DNA from: Clavaria fumosa
Taxonomy: Eukaryota; Basidiomycota; Agaricomycetes; Agaricales; Clavariaceae
Assembly (NCBI GenBank): GCA_951802425.1
Contig: OX637795.1
Location: 4,010,501-4,074,500, forward strand
DNA length: 64,000 nucleotides
Direction of reading: 5' to 3'
The notes below the pieces were generated by a model, which was given only the letters and a program-made list of their open reading frames with translations, was not told the origin of the DNA and searched no databases. Positions 54,037 to 64,000 of this stretch are shown here, piece after piece; the stretch's first letter is position 1; every line of letters starts with the position of its first letter. A program made the position numbers and the translations under genes.

Positions 54037-56619
54037 AAGAATTGATGATGCCGGAACTGAAAAAATCCACTAGGATTAATAGTGTCTGTCGGTTGTAGGA
54101 ATTGAAAGGAGAAAATAGGGAGACAGGGGGCAAAAGGGGGAAATTGCGAACTGAACTGGAGTGACCAACGCAAGTGATCGGCGGACTCAAATGAGATCAG
54201 AGGAGAGCTGACGGAGAAAACAAGATGGAGGAAAGGTGTTTTAAGAGGCAGTACGACCACAGACGACTTGTCCCTACGACGACACTAGGGCGTATATGTC
54301 TCTTTGCAGGCTTCCTCGTATTTTCAACGTGTTCAGATTCGGAACCAGGCTGAGGGTGGCGTTGTTTAAGCATGATGGAATTGGGGACCTGCGGCTGTCC
54401 AGATCGATTCAGGTAAATGGGAAGATTTAATTTTTTTTATTTCCATTTTTTGTTTTGTTTTGGTGTCTTTTTTTTGTTTTGTTTAGGTTTCGTGACCAAT
54501 CGGAAAGAGGGAGGGTTCAAACCAAATGTGGGTCGGTTCGCGGACCTTAGGAAAAAGCGGTGCAAAAATAAACCTCTACCATTGTAGTTTGCAAGATGTA
54601 AGTCTGTGCATAGTGATCAGAACTGGATTGCTTAGCCATTTTCCATCCGTCGAGTTTGTCTGAAACCGCCTCCAAAGCCGTATCGCACAGCATCGTCTTT
54701 GGACCGCCGGGTTTTTTTTTTGCAGTTGCCTCTTCAGGGTTAGTCCAGATTGATGATGGACAGCCCCGCGTTGCGCTCAATTTTTAAGTCTCATGATCAA
54801 GATCGATCATGGCGACGACTCGCCACCTCTTGTTCCCTTTTGTGTGATCGCGTGGCAGCTAGCGGCGGAAGAGAGGGAATATTAACTGGCTAGTCAAGCT
54901 AGTCAAGGGTCAGAGTATAAGCAAGGTCCCTCGTCTCAGAACAATTACAGCGACTCTGCAAGAAGACGAGAATGACACAGATCAACTCTTTCCATCCGCG
55001 ACGTCGTTCGGCGTTCTGTTTACGACGTGTATACCCATTCTGGATCTGGTCCGATCGTTATTGGCCGTGGAACCCGCTCACCGACCTCGCAACTGAACTG
55101 CCCGTTACATATTAAGATTTCAAATTAGCTGGGGTACTTGTACGTATTCCACTGCAAAAATCAGTGCTTAGAATGGTTATTCGCCTCTTTTTTAACATGC
55201 TTCTTCTTGATGCGCTACCGCGCCCTTCCCTTTGCCCTGTCTGACCGTTGTGGACCCGGAGACTAGACCCGCTCAACCGAGTTGTCCGGTGATGCAGCGC
55301 CTTCACAATCCGACAGATCACCCCAATTGAAAATTCCGAAGACTTTTCAGCCACGTTTTGGGCATTCGAGCAACGGCTCAGGGTGATCAGCGCACCCGTA
55401 GTGCCCATTTTTCCTTCTTCTGTTTGGGCAACTCCGCTTTAGGTGATAAACAGTGATGCGCCTGAATGTACACAGGGCCCACGAGCTCCGGGGCTCGACT
55501 CACAAAAAGACAATGCCATCAGAAATTAATCACCTTCGATCATCCAATCTGGGTCGTGCCTTCGGATATTATTCCGTGACGTGGAGATGATCAACACGGC
55601 TCACACGCCTTGGACGTAACGTGGCGGAGCAACAAGGCAAAGTGATCCTTCCTCTCGTCAGCGTCGTAGAACGTCGAGTGTAAGCTACAGAGCCCACAAA
55701 GCGTTGTGTCAAAAAATAAAAGGCATAAAAAAACGTAGAAAGGCGATCTAAGAATTGAAGCCGTCGTCGGACTTTCGAAATCTGGGCTTCGCATACGTTT
55801 GCAGGTGCCCGCGACATGGGTCTAAGCGTACGTACACCTGTGAGAGGCAACCGTAAGTCCCGCGTGACACGGGCTGCCCGCAATAGGCCGAAGGCTGAGA
55901 ATGGGAAATGGAAGTTCTCACAGCGCTTACTTAACGAGCCCTGAGATGCGATCGCAAGAAAGGAACAAATTTACGAGAGTGATGTGCACAGAGTACACAA
56001 AGGATCAGCGCAGATCCGTGATCGGAGCCAAGCTGAGCTGGAAGCAAACCTGCTGGTTCAATTCTACACTCTCACCAGTGGGGCATCGATCACTCAGCGA
56101 CATCGCGATAATTCACTGTACAGGATGTCTTGGACAGGTTGTCATGTGATGACAAATTTGTGCCGCCTACCATCAAAATTGAACAGCAACCCCTTTACAT
56201 AAGCAATTGTGGCGGAACTTGTGCTCCACATCAACTGAGACAAAGCATTCTGGGCTGCAAATTTGGATAACAAAGCCTCCCAGCCTGGGCTCAATTTCCT
56301 TGTACTATATATCAGTATATCTATTTTTGTAGGCCCCCATATGTCCAATCCACAGTGAAACTTCAGCAGAAAGATGACCTAAAGCCCTCACTTTTCATGA
56401 AGTTTGGCTGATTGCTCAGTATGTCATACTGCAGTGCAGTGGATGCAAAGGGCTGTCTGCCCTGGTGAGCTTGAAACCTTTTGCATTTGATTTTGAGTTT
56501 TGATTCACTGATTACATCAGGAAAAACCTACTTCTTATTATTAAAAGAGCTTGACCATGGGAATTTTCACTTATGTAAATCACTTTTGTAATAAATGATT
56601 TTTAACACCTAACCAGGAA
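54037..56619. other. Intergenic region and degenerate 5' flank of the Helitron
   Basis: 54.0-54.4 kb is the promoter side of the HMG-box gene. T-runs occur at 54430-54490 and 54712-54721. No credible gene from 54.3 to 56.1 kb. From about 56.14 kb CpG becomes scarce, suggesting the start of transposon-derived DNA. A GTGAGC...CAACCAG intron-like segment (56464-56619) may belong to the Helitron gene. Confidence 0.4.
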
Positions 56620-57971
56620 TACAAGATTGGCCTGTGATTTGACAAGGAATGTGATAGGAGAAGGTACAACCTACCATCTGCCACTTCCAATGAAATTGCA
56701 ATCATTATTCCTGGGGATGGTGATCAAGCTCTGCAGCCAAGGGACATTGTGTTGTTTTACAGAGGAGGAGGGTTGAGGCAAATCAATGAGATGAACCCTA
56801 TATATCACTCATTGCATTTTGTTCTCCTCTTTCCAACTGGACAACTTAGCTGGCATCCTAGGCTGGAGTTTAAAGCTGCTGGAGAGGTGGCAGAGGCTGA
56901 AGAGGGTGGAGAAGCATTGCTGGCACCTGGGCAGGAGCCTGAAGTCCCTTAAACAGGAAATGTGGTGGCCAGACAAGGAAGGCAATGATGCATTTCCCAA
57001 GCTGAATACTTCCAATATCAACTCTTCACAAGGGAGAATGAGTCAGATCACATCTTCAGAGCTGGACACCTGTTTCAAGAGTTCATTGTTGATGCATGGG
57101 CATCATCAGAACAGTCTTGCCTCACCTGGGTATCCAACAATCAAACTGTTCTTCATGCAGACATGGATCAGGGACTGGTGGATGCTGCAGCAAATGCTGA
57201 TGCAAACCTTGCAGAGCTTGGGCAGCACATCATTCTTCCTTCATCCTTCACTTGCAGTGCCTGTAATATGATCCAACACTGTCAGGACTCCTTGGCCATC
57301 AATCATCATTTTGGTGGTGCAGATCTCTTCATCACTATGACAGCAAATACCAATTGGCAAGAGGTCAAGGATGCTTTACTTCCAGGACAGACTGCAGCAG
57401 ATCAACCTGATTTGGTCTGTAGGGTATTTTATGCCAAGGCAGAACAACTCATCTTTGATCTCACCAAGAATAAGGTTCTGTCACAAGTGTTGGCTTACAT
57501 CTGGACAAAGGAGTTCCAGAAAAGTGGCCTCCCTCACATGCACATGATTGTCTGCCTTCACCCTGATGCCAGAATGTGGACTCCAGAGGATGTGGACACC
57601 TTCATATCAGCAGAGTTCCCTGACAAGGACCTGCACCCAGAGCTGTATGAATTGGTGAAGAAGTATATGGTCCATGGTCCCTGTGGAGCACTTAATCCAA
57701 ATTCACCTTGCATGGAGAATGGAGCATGTACCAAGAACTTCCCAAAGCCATTCAGGGATGCCACCACAATCTCTGAAGACAGCTACCCATCCTATAGGTG
57801 TTGTGATGATGGCAGACTTCATGATGTTCATGGTCACCAAGTGGACAATCACTGGATTGTCCCCTACTCTCCATACCTCCTTTACAGGTACCAATGCCAT
57901 CTCAACATGGAATGTATAGGCTCTGTCAAGTGCTTCAAGTACATCCACAAGTATATTTACAAGGTCATGAC
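56620..57971 (+). pseudogene. Helitron Rep part
   Basis: Begins with IIPGDGDQALQPRDIVLFYRG and PIYHSLHFVLLFPTGQL. Then frameshifts, NMIQHCQDSLAINHHFGG and ADLFITMTANTNWQEVKDAL. The HUH motif His-Met-His is at 57535-57543 in GLPHMHMIV. The catalytic Tyr pair is in YIHKYIYK (57940-57963). Conserved Arg positions read Cys or His (for example YRCCDDGRLHDVHGHQ). Initiates rolling-circle transposition when intact; dead here. Confidence 0.85.
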
Positions 57972-58598
57972 TGTCGTGGTCGATCCTAAATCTGGAGCTC
58001 AAAGGTCATGGTGAGGTCGCGACAAGGTCACAAGGGTCATGTGGATAGCTGACATAAAGGCTCAATGAGGATGTAGAAAGAGGCAATTTCTGGAGAATAT
58101 CAAAGTCTAAGGAATACATGTCATGTACCTACTCATATATATAGTAGAGTCCAAAGTCATAGAAACAGTATAGTACAAAGTAGTGAAGAGGATTGTACAA
58201 CGGGAGTGACAGTAGGGAGGAAATGAAAGTATCCAAGTAATGATCGCAAAGTTGTCATGGTCCCAAGAAGGGAAGCATCGGTCGGTGGGGGAATGGGATA
58301 GCGGTATAAGGGCATCAGGGGGACAGGAAGCCACCATGGGGAGGAGATAGGGATGCCAAGGGGATGGGATAATGGTAAAGACGGGGTGCGGGAGAGTACA
58401 AGGTCGCGTTAGGGATGGTCGCTTGATGGGCGATGTCAAATGTCAGTCCGTTGACAGGGTGGTGGCATCCCGCTTGATGTGCCATCACACATTTGGGCCG
58501 TACTGTTGGTGGTGGTCACGTGAGTTCCTGTGACTTACTGATCATGTGACAGGTCACATGTCCGCGACCTTTGCGGGTCATGTGATGTTGCCACAACA
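57972..58598. repeat. Solo LTR in the Helitron (627 bp)
   Basis: Ends TGTCGTGG and CCACAACA; target duplication ATGAC at 57967-57971 and 58599-58603. Removing it rejoins the Helitron frame at the conserved KGHDRTTMEFG-type stretch (with one G lost). Contains GGTCACGTGAG and GTGATGGCACATCAAGC words. Its family is not otherwise in the window. Confidence 0.88.
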
Positions 58599-58603
58599 AT
58601 GAC

Positions 58604-59873
58604 CAAACCACTATGGAGTTTGGGGCTTGCAGGGATGAAGTGAAACAGTACCTGGATGCTTGCTTTGTTAGCACCCATGAAGGGTGTTGGTGCCTCTTCA
58701 TGTTTGACATGCACAAAGAGGTTCCCAACATTGTTTGGCTGCAAGTGCATCTCCCTGGCCAACAATTAGTTACCTGGGACCCAGCAAACCAGCAGGACAT
58801 TCAGCAGGTTATGAATTGTGCTGCAACCAGGGACTTTACACTCACAGCCTACTTCAAGGCAAATGGTAGATACAGGGAAGCTTCACAGCTACTCTACCAT
58901 GAGATCCCTCAAAAGTTCATTTGGGTAGCAAGAAAAAGGGAGTGGAAGCCCAGGCAGAGGGGATTTGCAATTGGACAAATGTACTATGTCAGTCCCAATG
59001 CTGGGGAAAGGTTTTATCTGCACACACTACTCAATTGTGTCAAGGTATATCAATGTGCAAACCTATGGCCCCATCACATTCCTGATTGCTCTACAGGGTG
59101 CAACTTCATTTGATGATCTAAAATCCTTCCAAGGGACTATCCACCCTTCCTTCCATGATGCCTGTTTAGCTTGAGGACTTCTGGAGGATGAAGGAGAATG
59201 GGTTCAATGCCTCCAAGATGCCAGTGCCATGCAAACAGGCAAACAACTCATGGCCTTATTTGTGGTCATCCTAAGAGACTGCCAACCTTCCCAGCCAGCA
59301 GAACTGTGGACTCAATTCAAGGCACACATCTGTGATGATCTGAAGCATGGTCTGCACAGACATGGAGTTGCAGATCCATCAGAGGAACAGGTTTATGACT
59401 ATGGCCTTCATCTGATTGACCAGATCCTTGGCCACAGCATCAAGTCCCTCAGGGATCATCCTCCAATACCACTGTCTCAAATGGATTGGCAACAAGTAGT
59501 TGGCAATAGGCTTATTGCACAGCACAAGAACTATGATGTAGAGGAGCAGCAGCAATTGGCAGATGAACATGTACCCATGTTGAATGTGGGTCAGAGGGCA
59601 GCCTTTGATCAGATCATGGAGGCAGTCAACAACAACTCTGGCACCAGCTTCTTCCTCAATGGACCAGGAGGTACAGGCAAGACATTTGTGTACAACACAA
59701 TATGTTACACTCTGCGAGCCCAGGAACAGATTGTCATCTGTGTTGCTTCCTCTGCCATTGCAGCACTCCTCATCATTGGTGGAAGGACAGCACATTCGAC
59801 CTTCAAAATCCCAATCCTCATCCATGAATCATCAACTTGCACAATCAAGAAGAGCAGCTTTGAAGCTGAACTC
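58604..59873 (+). pseudogene. Helitron linker domain and helicase N-terminus
   Basis: Encodes TTMEFGACRDEVKQYLDA, FDMHKEVPNIVWLQVHLPG, KWKPRQRG-like text and AGERFYLHTLLNCVK, then after frameshifts LFVVILRDC and LGQVVGNRLIAQ-type sequence. The PIF1-like helicase starts with NVGQRAAFDQIMEAV, Walker A GPGGTGKT (59661-59684) and VASSAIAALLI. It ends abruptly at 59873 where LTR family D begins, so motifs II-VI are lost. Confidence 0.82.
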
Positions 59874-59998
59874 TGTTAGGGCCTGTCCCATCTTGTAAGT
59901 AGTACCAAAGGTCAACTTGCTGGTGACCGATCCTGGAAACTTGCTAAGACCAGTCAACTGTTGAGCACAGTCGAGAATGCTCAGTCCTGGAAGGTCGC
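59874..59998 (+). repeat. LTR family D fragment (125 bp)
   Basis: Starts TGTTAGGGCCTGTCCC and follows the left end of the solo LTR at 23933 for 125 bp. It is then interrupted by the family A gypsy LTR at 59999, whose right-hand partner and the rest of this LTR lie beyond the window. Confidence 0.75.
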
Positions 59999-60722
59999 TG
60001 TTAGGATCGCTTATGTAAGCCATCCCAAAGTGCAGTTGTGGAGAAACTGGGGAGGGTTGTTGGAAGGTCACATGACCTGTGGCTGTGGTCAGATTACATA
60101 ATCATAAGATCACATGACCTGGGCCTGGGCGCATCACGTGATCCGAGGGTCCGAGCGTGGGAACGCCGGCAAGTGCCGAAGCGTTCGCTATATATACTGC
60201 ATCCTTTCCATTTTTGTACTCTTTTCCCCTTATCTTAGTATTGTCGTCATGACCTTACGCTTAAGTTGTGTGAGACCCAGTCTGATATAATACTAAGATC
60301 CGCCTGTCCGCCCTAGCCCTGTGTCCTAACCTGGCTAGCCTGGACCCTTAATTTCAAACTGTGACACGTTGTCACAGCTCAGCCCCTATCATCCTCTTCT
60401 CCTTTACCCTGCCCGCGGTGTGTAACAGAACCGTGCGAAATTTTTACTGTGTGTAGATACACGTGACCAGACCAGGAGGAAGTCAACTGTGACCCTCCCC
60501 AAGTGATACCGAGTGCCCAAGGCCTGGAACTTTGTTTTACAGCTATGTACCAGTGAATCGTGTAGTGTACAGGGCAAGGAAAGGCCCCTACATAGTCTTT
60601 CTGTAGTTTCCTGGTCCAGTGGACAGGGCCCTTGCTCTGTGACCATTGTCAGAAGGGCGCACGGGCAACTCATTAGGAGTTGTGGAGCGACCACCTGGGA
60701 CACCATTTGGGCCCCACGTTAA
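59999..60722 (+). repeat. 5' LTR of the family A gypsy (724 bp)
   Basis: Starts TGTTAGGATCG and ends GTTAACA. A TATATATA box is at 60189-60196. Contains GGTCACATGACC and GCATCACGTGATCC palindromic (E-box-like CACGTG) words also found in the copies at 44549-45290 and 29501. Confidence 0.7.
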
Positions 60723-60861
60723 CAAAAGTTTCATAGAATAAGAGTTCTATAGGTACATAAGTACACAGAAGAGCAGCCTAAGAGGACAGGACTGTTAAGA
60801 GATCGAAGAAATCCTGAGTGCCCAAGGCCTGGAACTTTATTTACAGCATCCAGGGCCTGTG

Positions 60862-63800
60862 ATGGCAGACCATGTCGCCCCGCCTGTAGCCCAACCTATG
60901 AGGCTTGACCTATCTGTTGCCCCCTTTGATGGGCAGAAAAGGAACTTCTGTACATTCCTCCGATCCCTTTGCCTCCTGTTTATGGCGAACCCGACTGTCT
61001 ATGCTGTGGACCTGGTGAAGGTCCTTTTTGCTCTGAGCAAAATTACTGGAGAAGGATTCGCTGCAGAGTGGGCGAATATGAAGGCGGAAGAGATCCTGGG
61101 TAGTGGCAAGGCCGGAACCTGGGCAGAGTTTGTGGAGGAGATGAAGCGCGCATTCGATGACCCGAATGACCATGCGACTGCCCTTGCTGATATTTCAGGG
61201 CTGAAACAGGGTGCCATGACAGCACCAGAGTTCTTCGCGAAATTCGAGACACTGTTCCGACGGGCGAAGTTGAGTGCAGAGAAGGACTCAGGAATCCTAG
61301 TCCATTGGCTGGAGTTGAACCTGAGTAGGAGGTTGGTGGAGAGAATCTATGGTGTCTCCCCGATGCCAGAGACATATGGAGAATGGAAGGTGCTGGCTGA
61401 GAGGCTTGATGCCCAGCAAAGGCGACTGGATGGGATACTCATGGAACGGACACCGCGACCCACTGTGACCCCCGCGCGACCCACCGCGACCCTACCGCGA
61501 CCTGCCGTGACCGTTTCGCAACCTCTTGTGACCCCTCTGCTGTGTACTCCAGATGTGGCCATGGCCTGAGGATGGGCCCCTGCTGATGAGAGATGTTGTT
61601 TCCGATGCCACCAGACTGGCCATGCTGTCCGTTTCTGCCCCCTGCCTGATACGCGTCTGCAGGCCCCAAGGGCCCAAACCTGGGCAGCACCATGTGCCCC
61701 CCAAATGGCGGAGGGATATGAGAAAGAGATTGCATGGCTCCGAGCCTGCATAGAGCTGTGTGAGAGAGAGAGGAGGACTCCCACTGGGGAGAAGAAGTGT
61801 GCCAGCCCCCTTTCCGTCCCTGTGCCTGCTGCAAGTATACCCCGATATACTATCTTGCAGCGGAGACATACCCGAATTGGGGCTGAGGTGAAGGAGGAAG
61901 TGAGACTGGCAGAGTGCCTAACCAGAGTGCGGCCAGAAGTGCGGAAACATGTGCCACAAGAGCTAGCCATCCAGGTGCACTTGGAGGCTTTCAGCACTGG
62001 CAAAGGGACCACAATGAAGGCCCTTGTCAACTCAGGGTGCACCAACTGCTTCATGGATTTGGAGTGGGCAAAAGGAGTGGGACTGGAGCCATCTCTCCTG
62101 CTGAACCCAATCACCATGTATAATGTGGATGGGACACAGAACAGGAATGGAAAGGTCCGGTATGGGATAGAGGTGCTGGTGAGAGTTGGTGACCACCAGG
62201 AGCGGATCCACTTTCTGCTGGGAAAGACCCAGTCCCACAAGGTCATCCTTGGGCATGACTGGCTCAAGCGGCATAACCCGGATATCGACTGGCAGAAGGC
62301 AGAGCTGAGCCTTACCTGCTGCCCCCCACAGTGTTCCCCATCCCCTCGAGCCCCTGCACCCCTGAAAACGAGTACCCTCGCATCCACGAGTATTCTGGAC
62401 ACCCATTTTCCCAACTCTGGCCCTACCCCTGATTGGCCCAGCCGCTACCCTTTGGTGTTTAGTGAAGTGAAGTGGGATGAACTTCCCCGCTCCCAACCAG
62501 ACTTCGATATTAAGATCGAGTTCAAAAAGGACCCTGAGCACCTCTCCTCCAAGCTGTATTCTTTGACACAGCAGGAGATGGTGGAGATGAACCGTTGGGT
62601 GGATGAGCAGCTTGCTTCTGGACGAATCCGGCCCTCGAAATCCCCGTATGCCAGCCCCTTCTTCTTCAAACATGAGAAGGACAAACTGCGGCCAATCATC
62701 GACTACTTGAGGCTGAATGCACACCTGATCAAGGACAAGTACCCCCTCCCCCGCATCCGAGACACAGTGGATGTGCTTAAAGGAGCGTCGATCTACTCTA
62801 AGATTGATGCAAAGGGAGGTTTCCCATCTATGCAGGTCTGGCCCGAGCACCAGCACCGCTGCGCCTTCCTGACACCCTGTGGACTCTTCGAACCAGCTGT
62901 CATGTGGTTTGGACTGCAGAATGCCCCTGCTACCTTCCAACGCTTCATGAATCATGTGTTGAGGGAGGAGATTGCAGGAGGACATGTGAGGGCCTATGTG
63001 GATGATGTCATTGTGTTTGCAGAGGACTTGGCTACACACCGGTACTGGATGGATCAGGTCTTGAGGAAGTTTGGGGAGAATGGGTTGTGTCTCAAACTCA
63101 GTAAATGCGAGTTTGAGAAGAGTGAGATCATCTTCCTGGGGATGAAGATCTCCCACAACAGACTAGAGCATGATCCAGCCAAGGGTGCGGCAGTCCGAGA
63201 TTGGCCATGTCCTAAGAATGTGAAGGATGTCCAGAGGTTCAATGGGATGCTGAACTACCTCCGCCGGCACATCCCGAATCTTTCTGCCCGGGCAAAGCCA
63301 CTCTTCCAGCTGACTGGGAATGTTCCGTGGAAATGGGAGGAGGAGGAGGAAGCAGCCTTTCGAGATCTCTGCCAGGCACTTGTATTGGCCCCAGTCTTGG
63401 CTCTGCCTCAGGACAAAGGGAGATGGAAGGTAGAGACAGATGCAAGCAACCTGGCAACTGGTGGAGTGCTCTCGCAGCTGCAGATGGATGGAACCTGGAG
63501 AGTTGTTGACTATATCTCCAAGGCCCTCACTGCAGCTGAGAAGAACTACGATGTGTACGACAAGGAGTTCTTGGCTGTGATTCGGGCACTTCGCAAGTGG
63601 TGAGCATACCTCATTGGAGCAGAGGAGACGATCGAGATCTGGACAGACCATGCAAACCTCCAGTACTTCCGGAAGCCCCAGAAGTTGAAGCCTCGGCAGG
63701 TTTGTTGGGTTGGAGAGCTCCAGTGCTTTGACTTTGAGATAAAGTACCGCACTGGCAAGTCGAATACAAAGGCAGATGCACTCTCCCGGAGACCGGACTA

Positions 63801-64000
63801 TGGAGAGATGGTGGAGGAGGATGCACTGGTGCAGGTTTTCCCGGAAACGGAAGTCCGTGTGTCATTCACATCGGAAATGGAGACGCTACTCCAGAAAAAT
63901 AGCACGGTACACATACAGAAGCCAGAGGAGCTTGATGATGAGTGGACACGAGATCGTGCTGGACTCTGGCAAAAGGGGATAGTCACTTGGGTCCCCCTAG
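60862..64000 (+). pseudogene. Gag-pol of the family A gypsy, truncated by the window
   Basis: ATG 60862. The gag capsid has DLSVAPFDGQKRNFCTFLR, FALSKITGEGFAAEWANMK and LNLSRRLVERIYGVSPMP. A TGA at 61567-61569 breaks the frame just before a CCHC knuckle, CFRCHQTGHAVRFC (about 61597-61638). The frame then stays open to 63603: protease ALVNSGCTNCF, where Asp-Ser-Gly became Asn-Ser-Gly; RT with RPIIDYLRLN and an intact AYVDDVIVF; and RNase H with ETDASNLATGG. A second TGA at 63601-63603 replaces Arg, and RNase H resumes (WTDHANLQYF, KADALSRRPD) to the edge. Integrase would follow. Three CpG-type lesions make this copy inactive. Confidence 0.88.

Larger units (their letters stand above)
56620..59873 (+). 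mobile_element. Helitron remnant (Rep and start of helicase), split by a solo LTR
   Basis: Coding order is the Helitron N-terminal region, HUH replicase, two-Tyr motif, linker domain and the first motifs of a PIF1-type helicase. It is broken by a solo LTR (57972-58598) and cut at 59873 by the next LTR. Multiple frameshifts and many Arg-to-Cys/His/Gln/Trp changes. Neither the 5' TC end nor the 3' hairpin-CTRR end was found. Confidence 0.85.
59999..64000 (+). mobile_element. Gypsy family A element, 5' two thirds (runs off the window)
   Basis: LTR 59999-60722, leader, then gag-pol in a single frame from 60862 to the window end. GTCGC (59994-59998) is the expected left copy of the target duplication. 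Two in-frame TGA stops. Confidence 0.85.

Noticed and set aside
54547..54780. Small gene on the minus strand
   Set aside because: Short frame with no recognisable motif, ends in T-rich sequence; likely chance.
56142..56348. Minus-strand 68-codon frame before the Helitron
   Set aside because: No family signal and CpG-poor context; probably relic DNA.
63163..63651. Minus-strand ORFs over the right-hand gypsy pol
   Set aside because: Shadow frames of RT/RNase H, whose motifs are clear on the plus strand.

Overview
The window looks like nuclear DNA of a mushroom-forming basidiomycete (Agaricomycete). Its genes carry many short GT...AG introns of about 50-70 bp. They belong to typical fungal families: CipC/DUF3759, a GPR1/FUN34 acetate transporter, a fungal HMG-box factor and a peroxisomal dienoyl-CoA reductase. 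The repeats are typical fungal Ty3/gypsy, Ty1/copia, Helitron, Tc1, hAT and PIF/Harbinger elements. Genus and species cannot be read from the sequence.

Layout. (1) Gene island 1-5.8 kb: the 5' part of a secreted or membrane protein gene (-), a complete 13-exon aldehyde dehydrogenase (+) and a complete GPR1/FUN34 transporter (+). (2) 6.2-45.3 kb is a nested transposon block. It holds a hAT remnant, AT-rich CpG-poor relic DNA, and a chromodomain Ty3/gypsy element (10429-18296) with 5-bp target duplications and an antisense ORF bearing a Zn2Cys6-type cysteine cluster. That element is inserted into a second Zn2Cys6/coiled-coil ORF lying next to the 3' LTR of another gypsy element. This LTR contains a Tc1 element with 550-bp inverted arms and is followed by a third gypsy element, itself hit by a solo LTR. 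Further on, a PIF/Harbinger-like exon is split by a decayed copia element (copia A), whose 3' LTR is split by an intact copia element (copia B, 33300-38010). The block ends with a tRNA-like repeat, a small nuclease-like gene and a palindromic pair of gypsy fragments. (3) Gene island 46.2-54.0 kb: CipC-like gene (+), a proline-rich single-pass membrane protein (+), a peroxisomal 2,4-dienoyl-CoA reductase (-) and an HMG-box transcription factor (-). (4) 56.6-64.0 kb: a decayed Helitron carrying a solo LTR and truncated in its helicase, then a gypsy element running off the window.

Most elements are inactivated in the same way. In-frame stops are mostly TGA where CGA is expected, Arg codons appear as Cys/His/Gln/Trp, and RT YxDD is changed to YxDN. 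This is what C-to-T decay at CpG gives. Copia B shows none of it: its two LTRs read identical, its 1393-codon gag-pol is open and its target duplication is perfect, so it is young and probably competent. The observation I consider most unusual is the antisense Zn2Cys6 ORF beside gypsy 3' LTRs, seen twice here. The shared half-tRNA-type primer site of the two copia elements and the giant-arm Tc1 element come next.
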